Below are positions 17,552-28,218 of a stretch of 64,000 nt of DNA, piece after piece. The notes under the pieces are model-generated. The model was given only the letters and a program-made list of their open reading frames with translations, had not been told where the DNA came from and searched no databases. Within the stretch, counting starts at the first letter, position 1; every line of letters starts with the position of its first letter. The translations under genes and the position numbers were made by a program. The DNA comes from Bacillus ndiopicus (GTDB taxonomy: Bacteria; Bacillota; Bacilli; Bacillales_A; Planococcaceae): assembly GCF_000612805.1 (NCBI RefSeq), contig NZ_HG964406.1, positions 62,001 to 126,000 on the forward strand, given 5' to 3'.

Positions 17552-18736
17552 ATGCTAGTCGAACGTTTACTTACAGAGGCTACAGCGATTGAGCAGGAGG
17601 TTGTTGCATGGCGTCGCTATTTACATCAACATCCTGAACTTTCTTTTCATGAGCATAAAACAGCTGACTATATTGAAAAGGTGCTGCACTCCTTCCCCCA
17701 TTTACAAATTAGTCGACCAACACCTACAAGTGTCATGGCACGTTTAGTTGGTGCACAATCTGGCAAAGTATTAGCGATTCGTGCTGATATTGATGCACTA
17801 CCGATTGAAGAAGAGACGGATTTACAGTTTACTTCTCAAGCAACGGGTGCGATGCATGCTTGCGGGCATGATGGACATACGGCAACTGTACTTGGTGTTG
17901 CCAAGGTGTTATCGGCTCATCAGGCAGAGCTTGCGGGAGAAGTTCGCTTTATTTTCCAACATGCTGAGGAGCTACCGCCAGGTGGTGCGAGGGAAATGAT
18001 TGCTGCTGGCGTTATGGAAAATGTCGATGCGATTATCGGTGCCCATTTACAATCCCCTATTGAAGTAGGTAAAGTAGGCGTTGTTGCTGGTCCGATGTTA
18101 GCTTCACCAGATATTTTCAATATTACGATTCATGGAAAAGGTGGACATGCTGCAGAGCCACATACTTTTATCGATAGCATTGCGATTGGTTCACAAGTCG
18201 TTACCAATTTACAGCATTTAGTATCACGCTATGTCAAGCCAACAGAGCCGCTCGTGCTCTCTGTTACACAATTTAATGCTGGTTTTACACATAATGTGAT
18301 TCCTGAAAGTGCAACGCTTGGAGGCACAGTACGTTGTCTACAACCAGCGCTGCGCGAGGATATACGTAAACAAATGGAACAAGTTGTAAAAGGAATTACA
18401 GAGGCACACGGTGCAACATATGAATTTTCTTATCAATATGGCTATGCCCCACTCATTAATGATGCGTCCATTACTGCTGTTGTTGCTGAAGCCATTACAG
18501 ACTTGTATGGGGCGGATGCCCTCTACACAATTAAGCCGAATATGGCAGCAGATGATTTTTCTGCTTTCCTAAATTGTGTACCAGGTACTTACTTCAACAT
18601 TGGGGCTGGTAATAAGGAAAAAGGCATCGTTTACCCTCATCACCATCCAAAGTTTACGATTGATGAAGGAGCACTGCTTATTGGCATGAATGTATTCCTT
18701 GCTACTACAGTGAAGTTTTTACAAAATACAAACTAA
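17552..18736 (+). CDS. M20 family amidohydrolase (hippurate / IAA-amino acid hydrolase type)
   Basis: 394-residue amidohydrolase. Family motifs are VVAWRRYLHQHPELSFHE at the N terminus, IRADIDALPIEE (about residue 78), GAMHACGHDGHTAT (metal Cys/His, about 100), FQHAEELPPGGA (catalytic Glu, about 137), GAHLQSP, GKGGHAAEPH (about 198) and HHHPKF at the C terminus (last metal His). It removes an acyl group from N-acylated amino acids in the cytoplasm. It starts 19 bp after the DinB gene with GGGGGG upstream and is followed 18 bp later by the ATPase gene. The imported substrate is therefore likely an N-acyl amino acid or related amide. Confidence 0.87.
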   Translation: MLVERLLTEATAIEQEVVAWRRYLHQHPELSFHEHKTADYIEKVLHSFPHLQISRPTPTSVMARLVGAQSGKVLAIRADIDALPIEEETDLQFTSQATGAMHACGHDGHTATVLGVAKVLSAHQAELAGEVRFIFQHAEELPPGGAREMIAAGVMENVDAIIGAHLQSPIEVGKVGVVAGPMLASPDIFNITIHGKGGHAAEPHTFIDSIAIGSQVVTNLQHLVSRYVKPTEPLVLSVTQFNAGFTHNVIPESATLGGTVRCLQPALREDIRKQMEQVVKGITEAHGATYEFSYQYGYAPLINDASITAVVAEAITDLYGADALYTIKPNMAADDFSAFLNCVPGTYFNIGAGNKEKGIVYPHHHPKFTIDEGALLIGMNVFLATTVKFLQNTN

Positions 18737-18754
18737 TGAAAGGAGAGGTTATTC

Positions 18755-19525
18755 ATGACAGAAGCTGCATTAGAAATTCAACAGCTTAATAAAATTTTTC
18801 GTTCAAACAATCAAGAAAACCATGTCTTAAAAAATATTGATTTTACCTTAAAAAATCAAGAATTTGTATCTATTATCGGGCCGAGTGGCTGTGGAAAAAG
18901 TACGCTTTTAAAAATTGTCGCTGGTCTTGATACTGCCTATGAGGGTCATGTATCGCTCAACGGTCAAAAAGTAACAGGACCAAGCAAGGAAAAAGGCTTT
19001 ATCTTTCAAGAACATCGCCTTTTCCCGTGGGCAACAGTGGAAGGAAATATTGCAGCAGACCTCTCCTTAAAGGATAAAGAAGTTCAACAGCGTGTGGCAG
19101 ATATGATAAAGCTTGTGCGACTAACAGGCTTTGAAAAAGCTTATCCAAAACAAATCTCAGGTGGGATGTCACAGCGTGTTGCTATTGCTCGAGCATTACT
19201 GCGCAAGCCTGATATTTTACTATTAGATGAACCATTCGGAGCGCTCGATGCCTTTACACGTAATCATTTACAAGAATCTTTACTCGATATTTGGCGCGAA
19301 AATAAAACATCTATGTTGCTCGTTACACATGATATTGATGAGGCCATTTTTTTATCCAATCGCGTCATTGTAATGGATGCTAAGCCAGGACGTATTAAAC
19401 AAATTATTTCAATCGATTTACCCTTCCCTAGAAATCGCATAAGCCCCTCCTTTCAGGAGCTGCGAACATTGGTCATTAATGCGTTGAATCATGATGATCA
19501 AATTGAGGATGATTGGTCAATTTAA
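18755..19525 (+). CDS. ABC transporter ATP-binding protein (SsuB/TauB family)
   Basis: 256-residue nucleotide-binding subunit. Walker A is GPSGCGKST (about residue 43), the Q-loop FQEHRLFPW (about 88), the signature [16 protein letters not shown] (about 133), Walker [13 protein letters not shown] (about 155), and the switch His in [11 protein letters not shown]. It energises import together with the permease encoded immediately downstream. ATG start with AAAGGAGAGG upstream, 18 bp after the M20 gene. Confidence 0.92.
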   Translation: MTEAALEIQQLNKIFRSNNQENHVLKNIDFTLKNQEFVSIIGPSGCGKSTLLKIVAGLDTAYEGHVSLNGQKVTGPSKEKGFIFQEHRLFPWATVEGNIAADLSLKDKEVQQRVADMIKLVRLTGFEKAYPKQISGGMSQRVAIARALLRKPDILLLDEPFGALDAFTRNHLQESLLDIWRENKTSMLLVTHDIDEAIFLSNRVIVMDAKPGRIKQIISIDLPFPRNRISPSFQELRTLVINALNHDDQIEDDWSI

Positions 19526-19550
19526 CATCGCAAGAAAGGATTGTATTCTT

Positions 19551-20324
19551 ATGTTTTCAAGTAAATCTTTTATTCGCACTGCACAAGGGGCCATCATTCC
19601 TATTATCGTCCTAATTTTATGGCAAACCGCCTCGTCTCTTGAGTGGATTTCGGCACAGCTTTTTCCACCTCCCCTTACAATTCTTCAAAGCTTCTATGAA
19701 GTTGTTGTGTCAGGAGAGCTGTGGCACCATTTACAAATTAGCGTAATACGGGCTATGTCAGGCTTTGTTATCGGTGGTGGGCTTGGTTTGTTGTTCGGTC
19801 TAATCGTTGGATTATACAAACGCTCTGAGCAACTATTAGATCCTACAATTCAAATGCTGCGAACAGTACCGCTACTGGCAATCACACCTTTATTTATTTT
19901 ATGGTTTGGCTTTGGTGAGCTATCTAAAATACTTTTAATTTCGATGGGTTCTTTTTTCCCTATGTATGTCAATGCCTTTTTAGGTGTGCGCAATGTTGAC
20001 TCTAAACTATTTGATGTAGCACGTATTTTAGAGTTTAGCCGCTTTAAGCAAATTTCAAAGGTTATTTTACCAGGAGCAATGCCCAATGTGCTATCAGGTG
20101 TGCGCCTTTCATTAAGCGCCTCTTGGCTATGCTTAGTTGTCGCAGAATTAATGGGCGCTGATAAAGGAATTGGCTATTTAATTCAAGATGCACGTGCTTA
20201 TATGCGAACAGATATCGTCTTTGTAGGCATCTGTGTATTTGCTATCGCTGGAAAGCTAACAGACTCCTTTGTGCGTCTACTTGAACGCAAGCTACTAGCA
20301 TGGCAAGACAGCTATCGTGGCTAA
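19551..20324 (+). CDS. ABC transporter permease (SsuC/TauC family)
   Basis: 257-residue permease with about six membrane segments and the EAA-type loop around VARILEFSRFKQISKVILPGA (contact with the ATPase; described here by its ends). Other family marks are TVPLLAITPLFILWFGFGE and GADKGIGYLIQDARAYM. Start ATG 19551 follows AAAGGATTG by about 10 bases; a longer frame from 19491 would overlap the ATPase gene. It is the last gene of the operon, and the first repeat of CRISPR array 3 begins only 112 bp after its stop codon. Confidence 0.88.
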   Translation: MFSSKSFIRTAQGAIIPIIVLILWQTASSLEWISAQLFPPPLTILQSFYEVVVSGELWHHLQISVIRAMSGFVIGGGLGLLFGLIVGLYKRSEQLLDPTIQMLRTVPLLAITPLFILWFGFGELSKILLISMGSFFPMYVNAFLGVRNVDSKLFDVARILEFSRFKQISKVILPGAMPNVLSGVRLSLSASWLCLVVAELMGADKGIGYLIQDARAYMRTDIVFVGICVFAIAGKLTDSFVRLLERKLLAWQDSYRG

Positions 20325-20436
20325 TCAAAAAAGAGAGGGCAATGCTGAAAAGACAAAAAATCACAATAAAAACGCAAATGGCTGTCAGGAAATTAGGTAT
20401 AATCCTACTTTCTCGACAACCATTTTATTTTGTATT

Positions 20437-20805
20437 TATACTATCCATTCTCTCTATGAAGAGAGAAACGTCATTAGCAGCATCTCCTTTCCCTCCACAG
20501 AATGTATTTCAATCCATACTCTCTATGAAGAGAGAAACGTGATAAAATGCTGTACCGCATGATGCATGAGATATTTCAATCCATTCTCTCTATGAAGAGA
20601 GAAACGAACTGACCTTCATAAGTATCTGGGAGCTAAAGATTTCAATCCATTCTTTCTATGAAGAGAGAAACCGAAGTATGGCAGGGTAGTTACACCTTCA
20701 ACAAATTTCAATCCATTCTTTCTATGAAGAGAGAAACGTTAATAAAAGTTCAACTTCAACTACGGCAAATAAATTTCAATCCATTCTTTCTATGAAGAGA
20801 GAAAC
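20437..20805 (-). CRISPR. CRISPR array 3 (repeat class A, 6 repeats, 5 spacers)
   Basis: Repeats start at 20437, 20506, 20573, 20639, 20705 and 20773. The leftmost copy has lost its first six bases of identity (20437-20442), and the second has one substitution (CATACTC for CATTCTC). The three repeats nearest the leader (20639, 20705, 20773) share a C-to-T change (CATTCTTTC) relative to array 1. Spacers are 33-36 bp and unlike those of array 1 by eye. The leader is at 20806-20964, so transcription is leftward. No cas gene is nearby. Confidence 0.97.
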
Positions 20806-20964
20806 TGTGAAAAATCATATAAAAATAATATTTATCACTCTTTTTCACTAAAAAATAAATCTTCAAGGTTATATTTACCTAAAATCATCCCCATTTTAAT
20901 GAGAAATCACTTTAAATTCTGGTGCGAATCCCCTTAGTAAATCATGTTTGCTTCACATTCGCAC
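20806..20964 (-). promoter_or_regulatory. CRISPR leader 3 (class A)
   Basis: 159 bp, the same length as leader 1 and alignable to it without gaps (about 8 differences by eye, none in the 60 bases next to the repeat). It ends with the same inverted repeat GTGCGAAT ... ATTCGCAC (20922-20964). Confidence 0.82.
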
Positions 20965-21022
20965 TAACCATTAATCATACATGTAAATATGGTTTTACAC
21001 TACCTGTCTTTTTTACTTTTCC

Positions 21023-21930
21023 AAAGCCCGATTCACTCTCCATACAGAAAGAGACACAATTTGTGTCTGAAATGGTTCAAATCATTGAATTTCAATCCAC
21101 TCTCTCCATACAGAGAGAGACAAAAATCAACAATTGCTTTATCGCGAAAGTTAGATTTCAATCCACTCTCTCCATACAGAGAGAGACTATTATGGGGTTA
21201 TACAACTAATGGTCGAATCCCCATTTCAATCCACTCTCTCCATGCAGAGAGAGACCTAATGTGTCTATCATATAACCTTTACCTAAAGATTTCAATCCAC
21301 TCTCTCCATACAGAGAGAGACGTTTTCCGCATCATTATCTAGCTCACGCAACTGGTATTTCAATCCACTCTCTCCATGCAGAGAGAGACAACGAAGTGAC
21401 TCGCGGCGCAAGTAACCTGATGATTTCAATCCACTCTCTCCATGCAGAGAGAGACGAATGGATGAATCAATTGTAAGGGGAGAAACTTATGCCATTTCAA
21501 TCCACTCTCTCCATGCAGAGAGAGACGTCACGTGTATATTTTGCTGAGGCAGCCGGGCGTATTTCAATCCACTCTCTCCATGCAGAGAGAGACAAGTTCT
21601 AAATAATACAAACACTAGTGTAACATTGATTTCAATCCACTCTCTCCATGCAGAGAGAGACACAAGAAACCGTTAACCCATACCCTATTAACGGAATTTC
21701 AATCCACTCTCTCCATGCAGAGAGAGACAAATTCCATGCATGGCCAATAGATTGACCATTTTATTTCAATCCACTCTCTCCATGCAGAGAGAGACAGATT
21801 TTGTACAACTTCTGCGTATGTGTAGCATAATTTCAATCCACTCTCTCCATGCAGAGAGAGACACATGCATTTTTTTATGTTGGATTGCAGCGGAAAAATT
21901 TCAATCCACTCTCTCCATACAGAGAGAGAC
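21023..21930 (-). CRISPR. CRISPR array 4 (repeat class B, 14 repeats, 13 spacers)
   Basis: Repeats start at 21023 (degenerate), 21089, 21155, 21223, 21289, 21357, 21423, 21494, 21561, 21629, 21696, 21763, 21830 and 21898. The class B repeat occurs in two loop variants: CATAC at 21089, 21155, 21289 and 21898, and CATGC at the other nine intact positions. Spacers are 33-38 bp. The leader is to the right (21931-22088) and the degenerate copy is at the far left, as expected for leftward crRNA transcription. Confidence 0.97.
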
Positions 21931-22088
21931 GCAACATATAGATTGTTTTTTATTTTACCGCCTATATATAGTTCAATATTTATAATACGAGCTAGCTACA
22001 AGTAAATTATTACATAAAAATGGATGGAATCCTATTGTTTTTTACGCGAACCTCCCTGCATATTTATGGGCACTAGAGGTTCGCGCAG
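21931..22088 (-). promoter_or_regulatory. CRISPR leader 4 (class B)
   Basis: About 158 bp. The repeat-proximal start (GCAACATATAGATT) and the distal end resemble leader 2, but the middle does not align well. The distal inverted repeat is CGCGAACCTC (22045-22054) with GAGGTTCGCG (22076-22085). Confidence 0.75.
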
Positions 22089-22172
22089 CTACGATTGTGA
22101 TTAGCATAAATTTTTTTAGCAAATCATTTATATGTGACATGAAAATTGTCTTTTTGGCTTGCTAAGTTTTTG

Positions 22173-22616
22173 TTAGTGATTATTTCTTCCTTCTTCTCCT
22201 AACATTTGTACACGTTCTTCAAAGCTGACTACTCTGTGCAGCTCATGTAGCATCCAAAGATAGCCGAATTGATCGCTAAACATGGCATTTGATATACCGA
22301 AGTCAGACATTTCTGTTACTGCTTGTACTTCTTTACAGCCAGCTTTCATTGCTTTTTCATAGGTTTCTGCGATGTTTGGTACTAAAATATTAAACCAAAT
22401 TGGCTTTGGATCATCTGGTTTAGGCGCAATCATTTTATATTCAGGATTTTCATCTAACAGATGGAACCTTACGTCATATAACTTAAAAACTGCTTCATTC
22501 TTGCCAGGAGGAAAATCTGTCACTTCTACACGTTCAATATCAAAAATTTTCTCATATAATACTAATGCCTTTAAACTATCTGTTACGACCATATCAATTT
22601 CAACGCCAACCATCAT
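22173..22616 (-). CDS. VOC (glyoxalase/PhnB-like) family protein
   Basis: 147-residue vicinal oxygen chelate fold protein. It shows two beta-alpha-beta-beta-beta halves: VGVEIDMVVTDSLKALVLYEKIF at the N terminus (described by its ends) and PIWFNILVPNIAETYEKA in the middle, ending SDQFGYLWML. This is the PhnB/YdhR-like branch, which includes dioxygenases, lyases and many resistance-type binding proteins; no substrate can be assigned. ATG 22614-22616 is chosen because AAGGAG lies 5 bases upstream. It stands alone between CRISPR leader 4 and the suf terminator. Confidence 0.8.
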   Translation of the reverse strand: MMVGVEIDMVVTDSLKALVLYEKIFDIERVEVTDFPPGKNEAVFKLYDVRFHLLDENPEYKMIAPKPDDPKPIWFNILVPNIAETYEKAMKAGCKEVQAVTEMSDFGISNAMFSDQFGYLWMLHELHRVVSFEERVQMLGEEGRNNH

Positions 22617-22689
22617 CAACACTCCTTTAAATTTATTAGGATATAGTAGTTAGAGTACCACAATCAGTAGCTTATTATTACATAAAAAA

Positions 22690-22712
22690 CCCCGCCACAT
22701 ACTGTGACGGGG
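22690..22712 (-). terminator. Terminator of the suf operon
   Basis: A 10-bp stem, CCCCGCCACA with TGTGACGGGG (one G-U pair). On the minus strand it is followed by TTTTTT (22684-22689). It lies 11 bp past the sufB stop. Confidence 0.9.
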
Positions 22713-22723
22713 TAAATTGTATA

Positions 22724-24121
22724 TTAACCGATAGAACCTTCCATTTCATAATTGATAAGGCGGTTCATTTCTACTGCATATTCCATTGGTAATTCTTTCG
22801 TGAATGGCTCGATGAAGCCCATTACGATCATTTCTGTCGCTTCAAGCTCAGAAATACCACGGCTCATAAGGTAGAATAATTGCTCTTCTGATACTTTTGA
22901 AACTTTTGCTTCGTGCTCTAATGACACGTTATCGTTTAAAATTTCGTTGTATGGAATTGTATCTGAAGTAGATTCATTATCCATAATTAAAGTATCACAC
23001 TCGATATTTGCACGTGCGCCAGTCGCTTTAGGACCGAAGCGAACGATACCACGGTATGAAACTTTACCGCCGTGGTGTGCAATTGATTTCGATACGATTG
23101 TTGAAGATGTGTTTGGTGCAAGGTGAATCATTTTTGCACCTGCGTCTTGGTGTTGACCTTTACCTGCTAATGCAATTGATAAAGTCATACCGCGCGCACC
23201 TTCACCACGTAAAATACATGCAGGGTATTTCATCGTTAATTTTGAACCGATGTTACCATCAATCCATTCCATTGTACCGTTTGCGTCAACTACTGTACGC
23301 TTCGTTACTAGGTTATAAACGTTATTTGCCCAGTTTTGAATTGTTGTATAGCGGCAGTAAGCGTCTTTTTTCACGATAATTTCTACGACTGCTGAGTGTA
23401 AAGAGTTTGTTGTGTAAACAGGTGCTGTACAGCCTTCTACGTAGTGTACGTGTGCGCCTTCGTCTACGATAATTAAAGTACGCTCGAATTGACCCATGTT
23501 TTCAGAGTTAATACGGAAGTACGCTTGTAATGGTGTTTCTACTTTTACACCTGGTGGCACGTAAATGAATGAGCCACCTGACCAAACCGCTGAGTTTAAA
23601 GCAGCGAATTTATTGTCTGCGTAAGGAATTACTGTACCCCAGTATTGCTTGAAAATATCTTCATTTTCTTTTAATGCTGAGTCCGTATCTTTGAAGACAA
23701 TACCTAAGTCTTCTAAATCTTTTTTCATGTTGTGGTAAACTACTTCAGATTCGTACTGAGCAGATACACCAGCAAGGTATTTTTGCTCTGCTTCAGGAAT
23801 ACCTAATTTATCAAAAGTTGCTTTGATTTCTTCAGGTACTTCATCCCATGAGCGTTGTGTTGCTTCAGACGGCTTTACGTAATACGTAATTTCATCGAAG
23901 TTTAATGCTGAAAGGTCGCCACCCCATTGAGGCATTGGCATTTTATAAAATTGCTCAAGAGCTTTTAAGCGGTAGTCAAGCATCCACTGTGGCTCTTCTT
24001 TCATATTTGAGATTTCACGAACGATTTCTTCTGTTAAACCACGTTTTGAACGGAAAACTGATACGTCCTTATCGTGGAAGCCATATTTGTAATCGCCGAT
24101 ATCAGGCATCTTTTTAGCCAT
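22724..24121 (-). CDS. sufB: Fe-S cluster assembly scaffold SufB
   Basis: 465-residue SufB. With SufC and SufD it forms the SufBCD scaffold that builds Fe-S clusters in the cytoplasm. The protein starts [15 protein letters not shown] and has the SufB N-terminal region, then the beta-helix core with [18 protein letters not shown] and [10 protein letters not shown] (essential region) and the C-terminal [20 protein letters not shown] shared with SufD. I chose ATG 24119-24121, which has GGAGGAG upstream; a longer frame starts at 24139. It is the last gene of sufC-sufD-sufS-sufU-sufB, the order of B. subtilis, 24 bp after sufU. Confidence 0.96.
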   Translation of the reverse strand: MAKKMPDIGDYKYGFHDKDVSVFRSKRGLTEEIVREISNMKEEPQWMLDYRLKALEQFYKMPMPQWGGDLSALNFDEITYYVKPSEATQRSWDEVPEEIKATFDKLGIPEAEQKYLAGVSAQYESEVVYHNMKKDLEDLGIVFKDTDSALKENEDIFKQYWGTVIPYADNKFAALNSAVWSGGSFIYVPPGVKVETPLQAYFRINSENMGQFERTLIIVDEGAHVHYVEGCTAPVYTTNSLHSAVVEIIVKKDAYCRYTTIQNWANNVYNLVTKRTVVDANGTMEWIDGNIGSKLTMKYPACILRGEGARGMTLSIALAGKGQHQDAGAKMIHLAPNTSSTIVSKSIAHHGGKVSYRGIVRFGPKATGARANIECDTLIMDNESTSDTIPYNEILNDNVSLEHEAKVSKVSEEQLFYLMSRGISELEATEMIVMGFIEPFTKELPMEYAVEMNRLINYEMEGSIG

Positions 24122-24145
24122 TATTTCTCCTCCGTTCAATTGTAA

Positions 24146-27112
<2,967 letters not shown>

Positions 27113-27130
27113 CTTGTTCGTCCTCCTCTA

Positions 27131-27910
27131 TTATGCTTCTGCTTCTACAGTTTCTTCTTCGATACCTAATTCTTGCTTAATCCAGTCGTAACCATCAGCC
27201 TCTAAACGTTGTGCAAGCTCTGCACCACCAGATTTTACAACTTTACCTTGCATCATTACGTGTACATGGTCTGGTGTGATGTAGTTTAATAGACGTTGGT
27301 AGTGCGTGATCATTAAGCAGCCGAAGCCTTCACCGCGCATTTCGTTAATACCTTTCGATACAACTTTTAATGCATCAATATCAAGACCTGAGTCGATTTC
27401 ATCAAGAATAGCGAATGTTGGCTTAATCATCATTAATTGTAAAATTTCGTTACGCTTTTTCTCACCACCAGAGAAGCCTTCGTTTAAGTAACGTTGACCC
27501 ATTTCCTCCGGCATTTCTAAAAATTCCATTGTTTTATCTAATTCACGAATGAATTTCATTAAAGAAATTTCATCGCCTTCTTCACGACGAGCGTTAATAG
27601 CTGAACGTAAGAAGTCTGCATTTGTAACACCAGCAATTTCTGATGGATATTGCATTGCAAGGAATAAACCAGCTTTTGCGCGCTCGTCTACTTCCATTTC
27701 TAATACGTTCTCACCATCTAGTAATACTTCACCTTGTGTTACTTCATATTTAGGATGACCCATAATTGCAGATGCTAACGTAGATTTACCAGTACCGTTA
27801 GGACCCATAATTGCGTGTACTTCGTTTGTGCTGATTGATAAGTTTACACCTTTTAAAATCTCTTTTCCGTCGATTTCAACGTGAAGATCTTTAATTTCTA
27901 AAGTTGCCAT
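27131..27910 (-). CDS. sufC: Fe-S assembly ATPase SufC
   Basis: 259-residue ABC-type ATPase of the SufBCD scaffold. Walker A is GPNGTGKST (about residue 37), the signature FSGGEKKRNEILQ (about 147), Walker B FAILDEIDSGLD (about 168) and the switch His in MITHYQRLLNYI. I chose ATG 27908-27910 (MATLEIKDLHVEI) with the consensus site GGAGGTAATTTA; the open frame extends to 28000 without a ribosome binding site. It is the first gene of the suf operon. A strongly acidic tail (EEETVEAEA) ends the protein. Confidence 0.96.
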   Translation of the reverse strand: MATLEIKDLHVEIDGKEILKGVNLSISTNEVHAIMGPNGTGKSTLASAIMGHPKYEVTQGEVLLDGENVLEMEVDERAKAGLFLAMQYPSEIAGVTNADFLRSAINARREEGDEISLMKFIRELDKTMEFLEMPEEMGQRYLNEGFSGGEKKRNEILQLMMIKPTFAILDEIDSGLDIDALKVVSKGINEMRGEGFGCLMITHYQRLLNYITPDHVHVMMQGKVVKSGGAELAQRLEADGYDWIKQELGIEEETVEAEA

Positions 27911-28218
27911 TAAATTACCTCCATAATGTTCATTGCATGGGTGTCCCATTGCATAATTATTATCATGTACAATCTTAACTGAAAAGGAGTATCGTTGCAA
28001 ATAGTTTAGAATAATTTTAATTAAATACTACAAGAAAATTTATTAAGAGCTACTATACTACGCATAATTTCCTAAGAATGACTTGAAATACTTATCAATT
28101 AGGAGATTTTCAATAAGAACACCATGAATGAGAATGGATTTCAATTAATATTCTTGTTTACTTATGTGACTTGCATCCTAAATTTGATATAATTTAATTA
28201 AGAAACGAGGTGACAATA
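27911..28218. other. Divergent intergenic region, suf operon and gltC-like gene
   Basis: 308 bp of AT-rich DNA between two divergent start codons. A TATAAT (28188-28193) lies about 25 bases before the LysR-type gene, with no convincing -35. I could not identify an operator or riboswitch. It should hold the suf promoter and the regulator's own promoter. Confidence 0.45.

Noticed and set aside
14881..20324. A new Cas-like or defence operon between the arrays
   Set aside because: All six proteins have clear metabolic or transport families (LysR, SBP, DinB, M20, ATPase, permease). DinB has no nuclease signature.
13138..21930. A protein-coding tandem repeat gene instead of CRISPR
   Set aside because: Repeats are separated by non-homologous 32-38 bp spacers of varying length that break the reading frame; leaders and a degenerate distal repeat fit CRISPR.
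20300..21985. Open frames running through arrays 3 and 4
   Set aside because: Same repeat artefact as in arrays 1 and 2.
27911..28000. sufC N-terminal extension to 28000
   Set aside because: No ribosome binding site; ATG 27910 has a consensus GGAGGTAAT and gives the normal SufC start.
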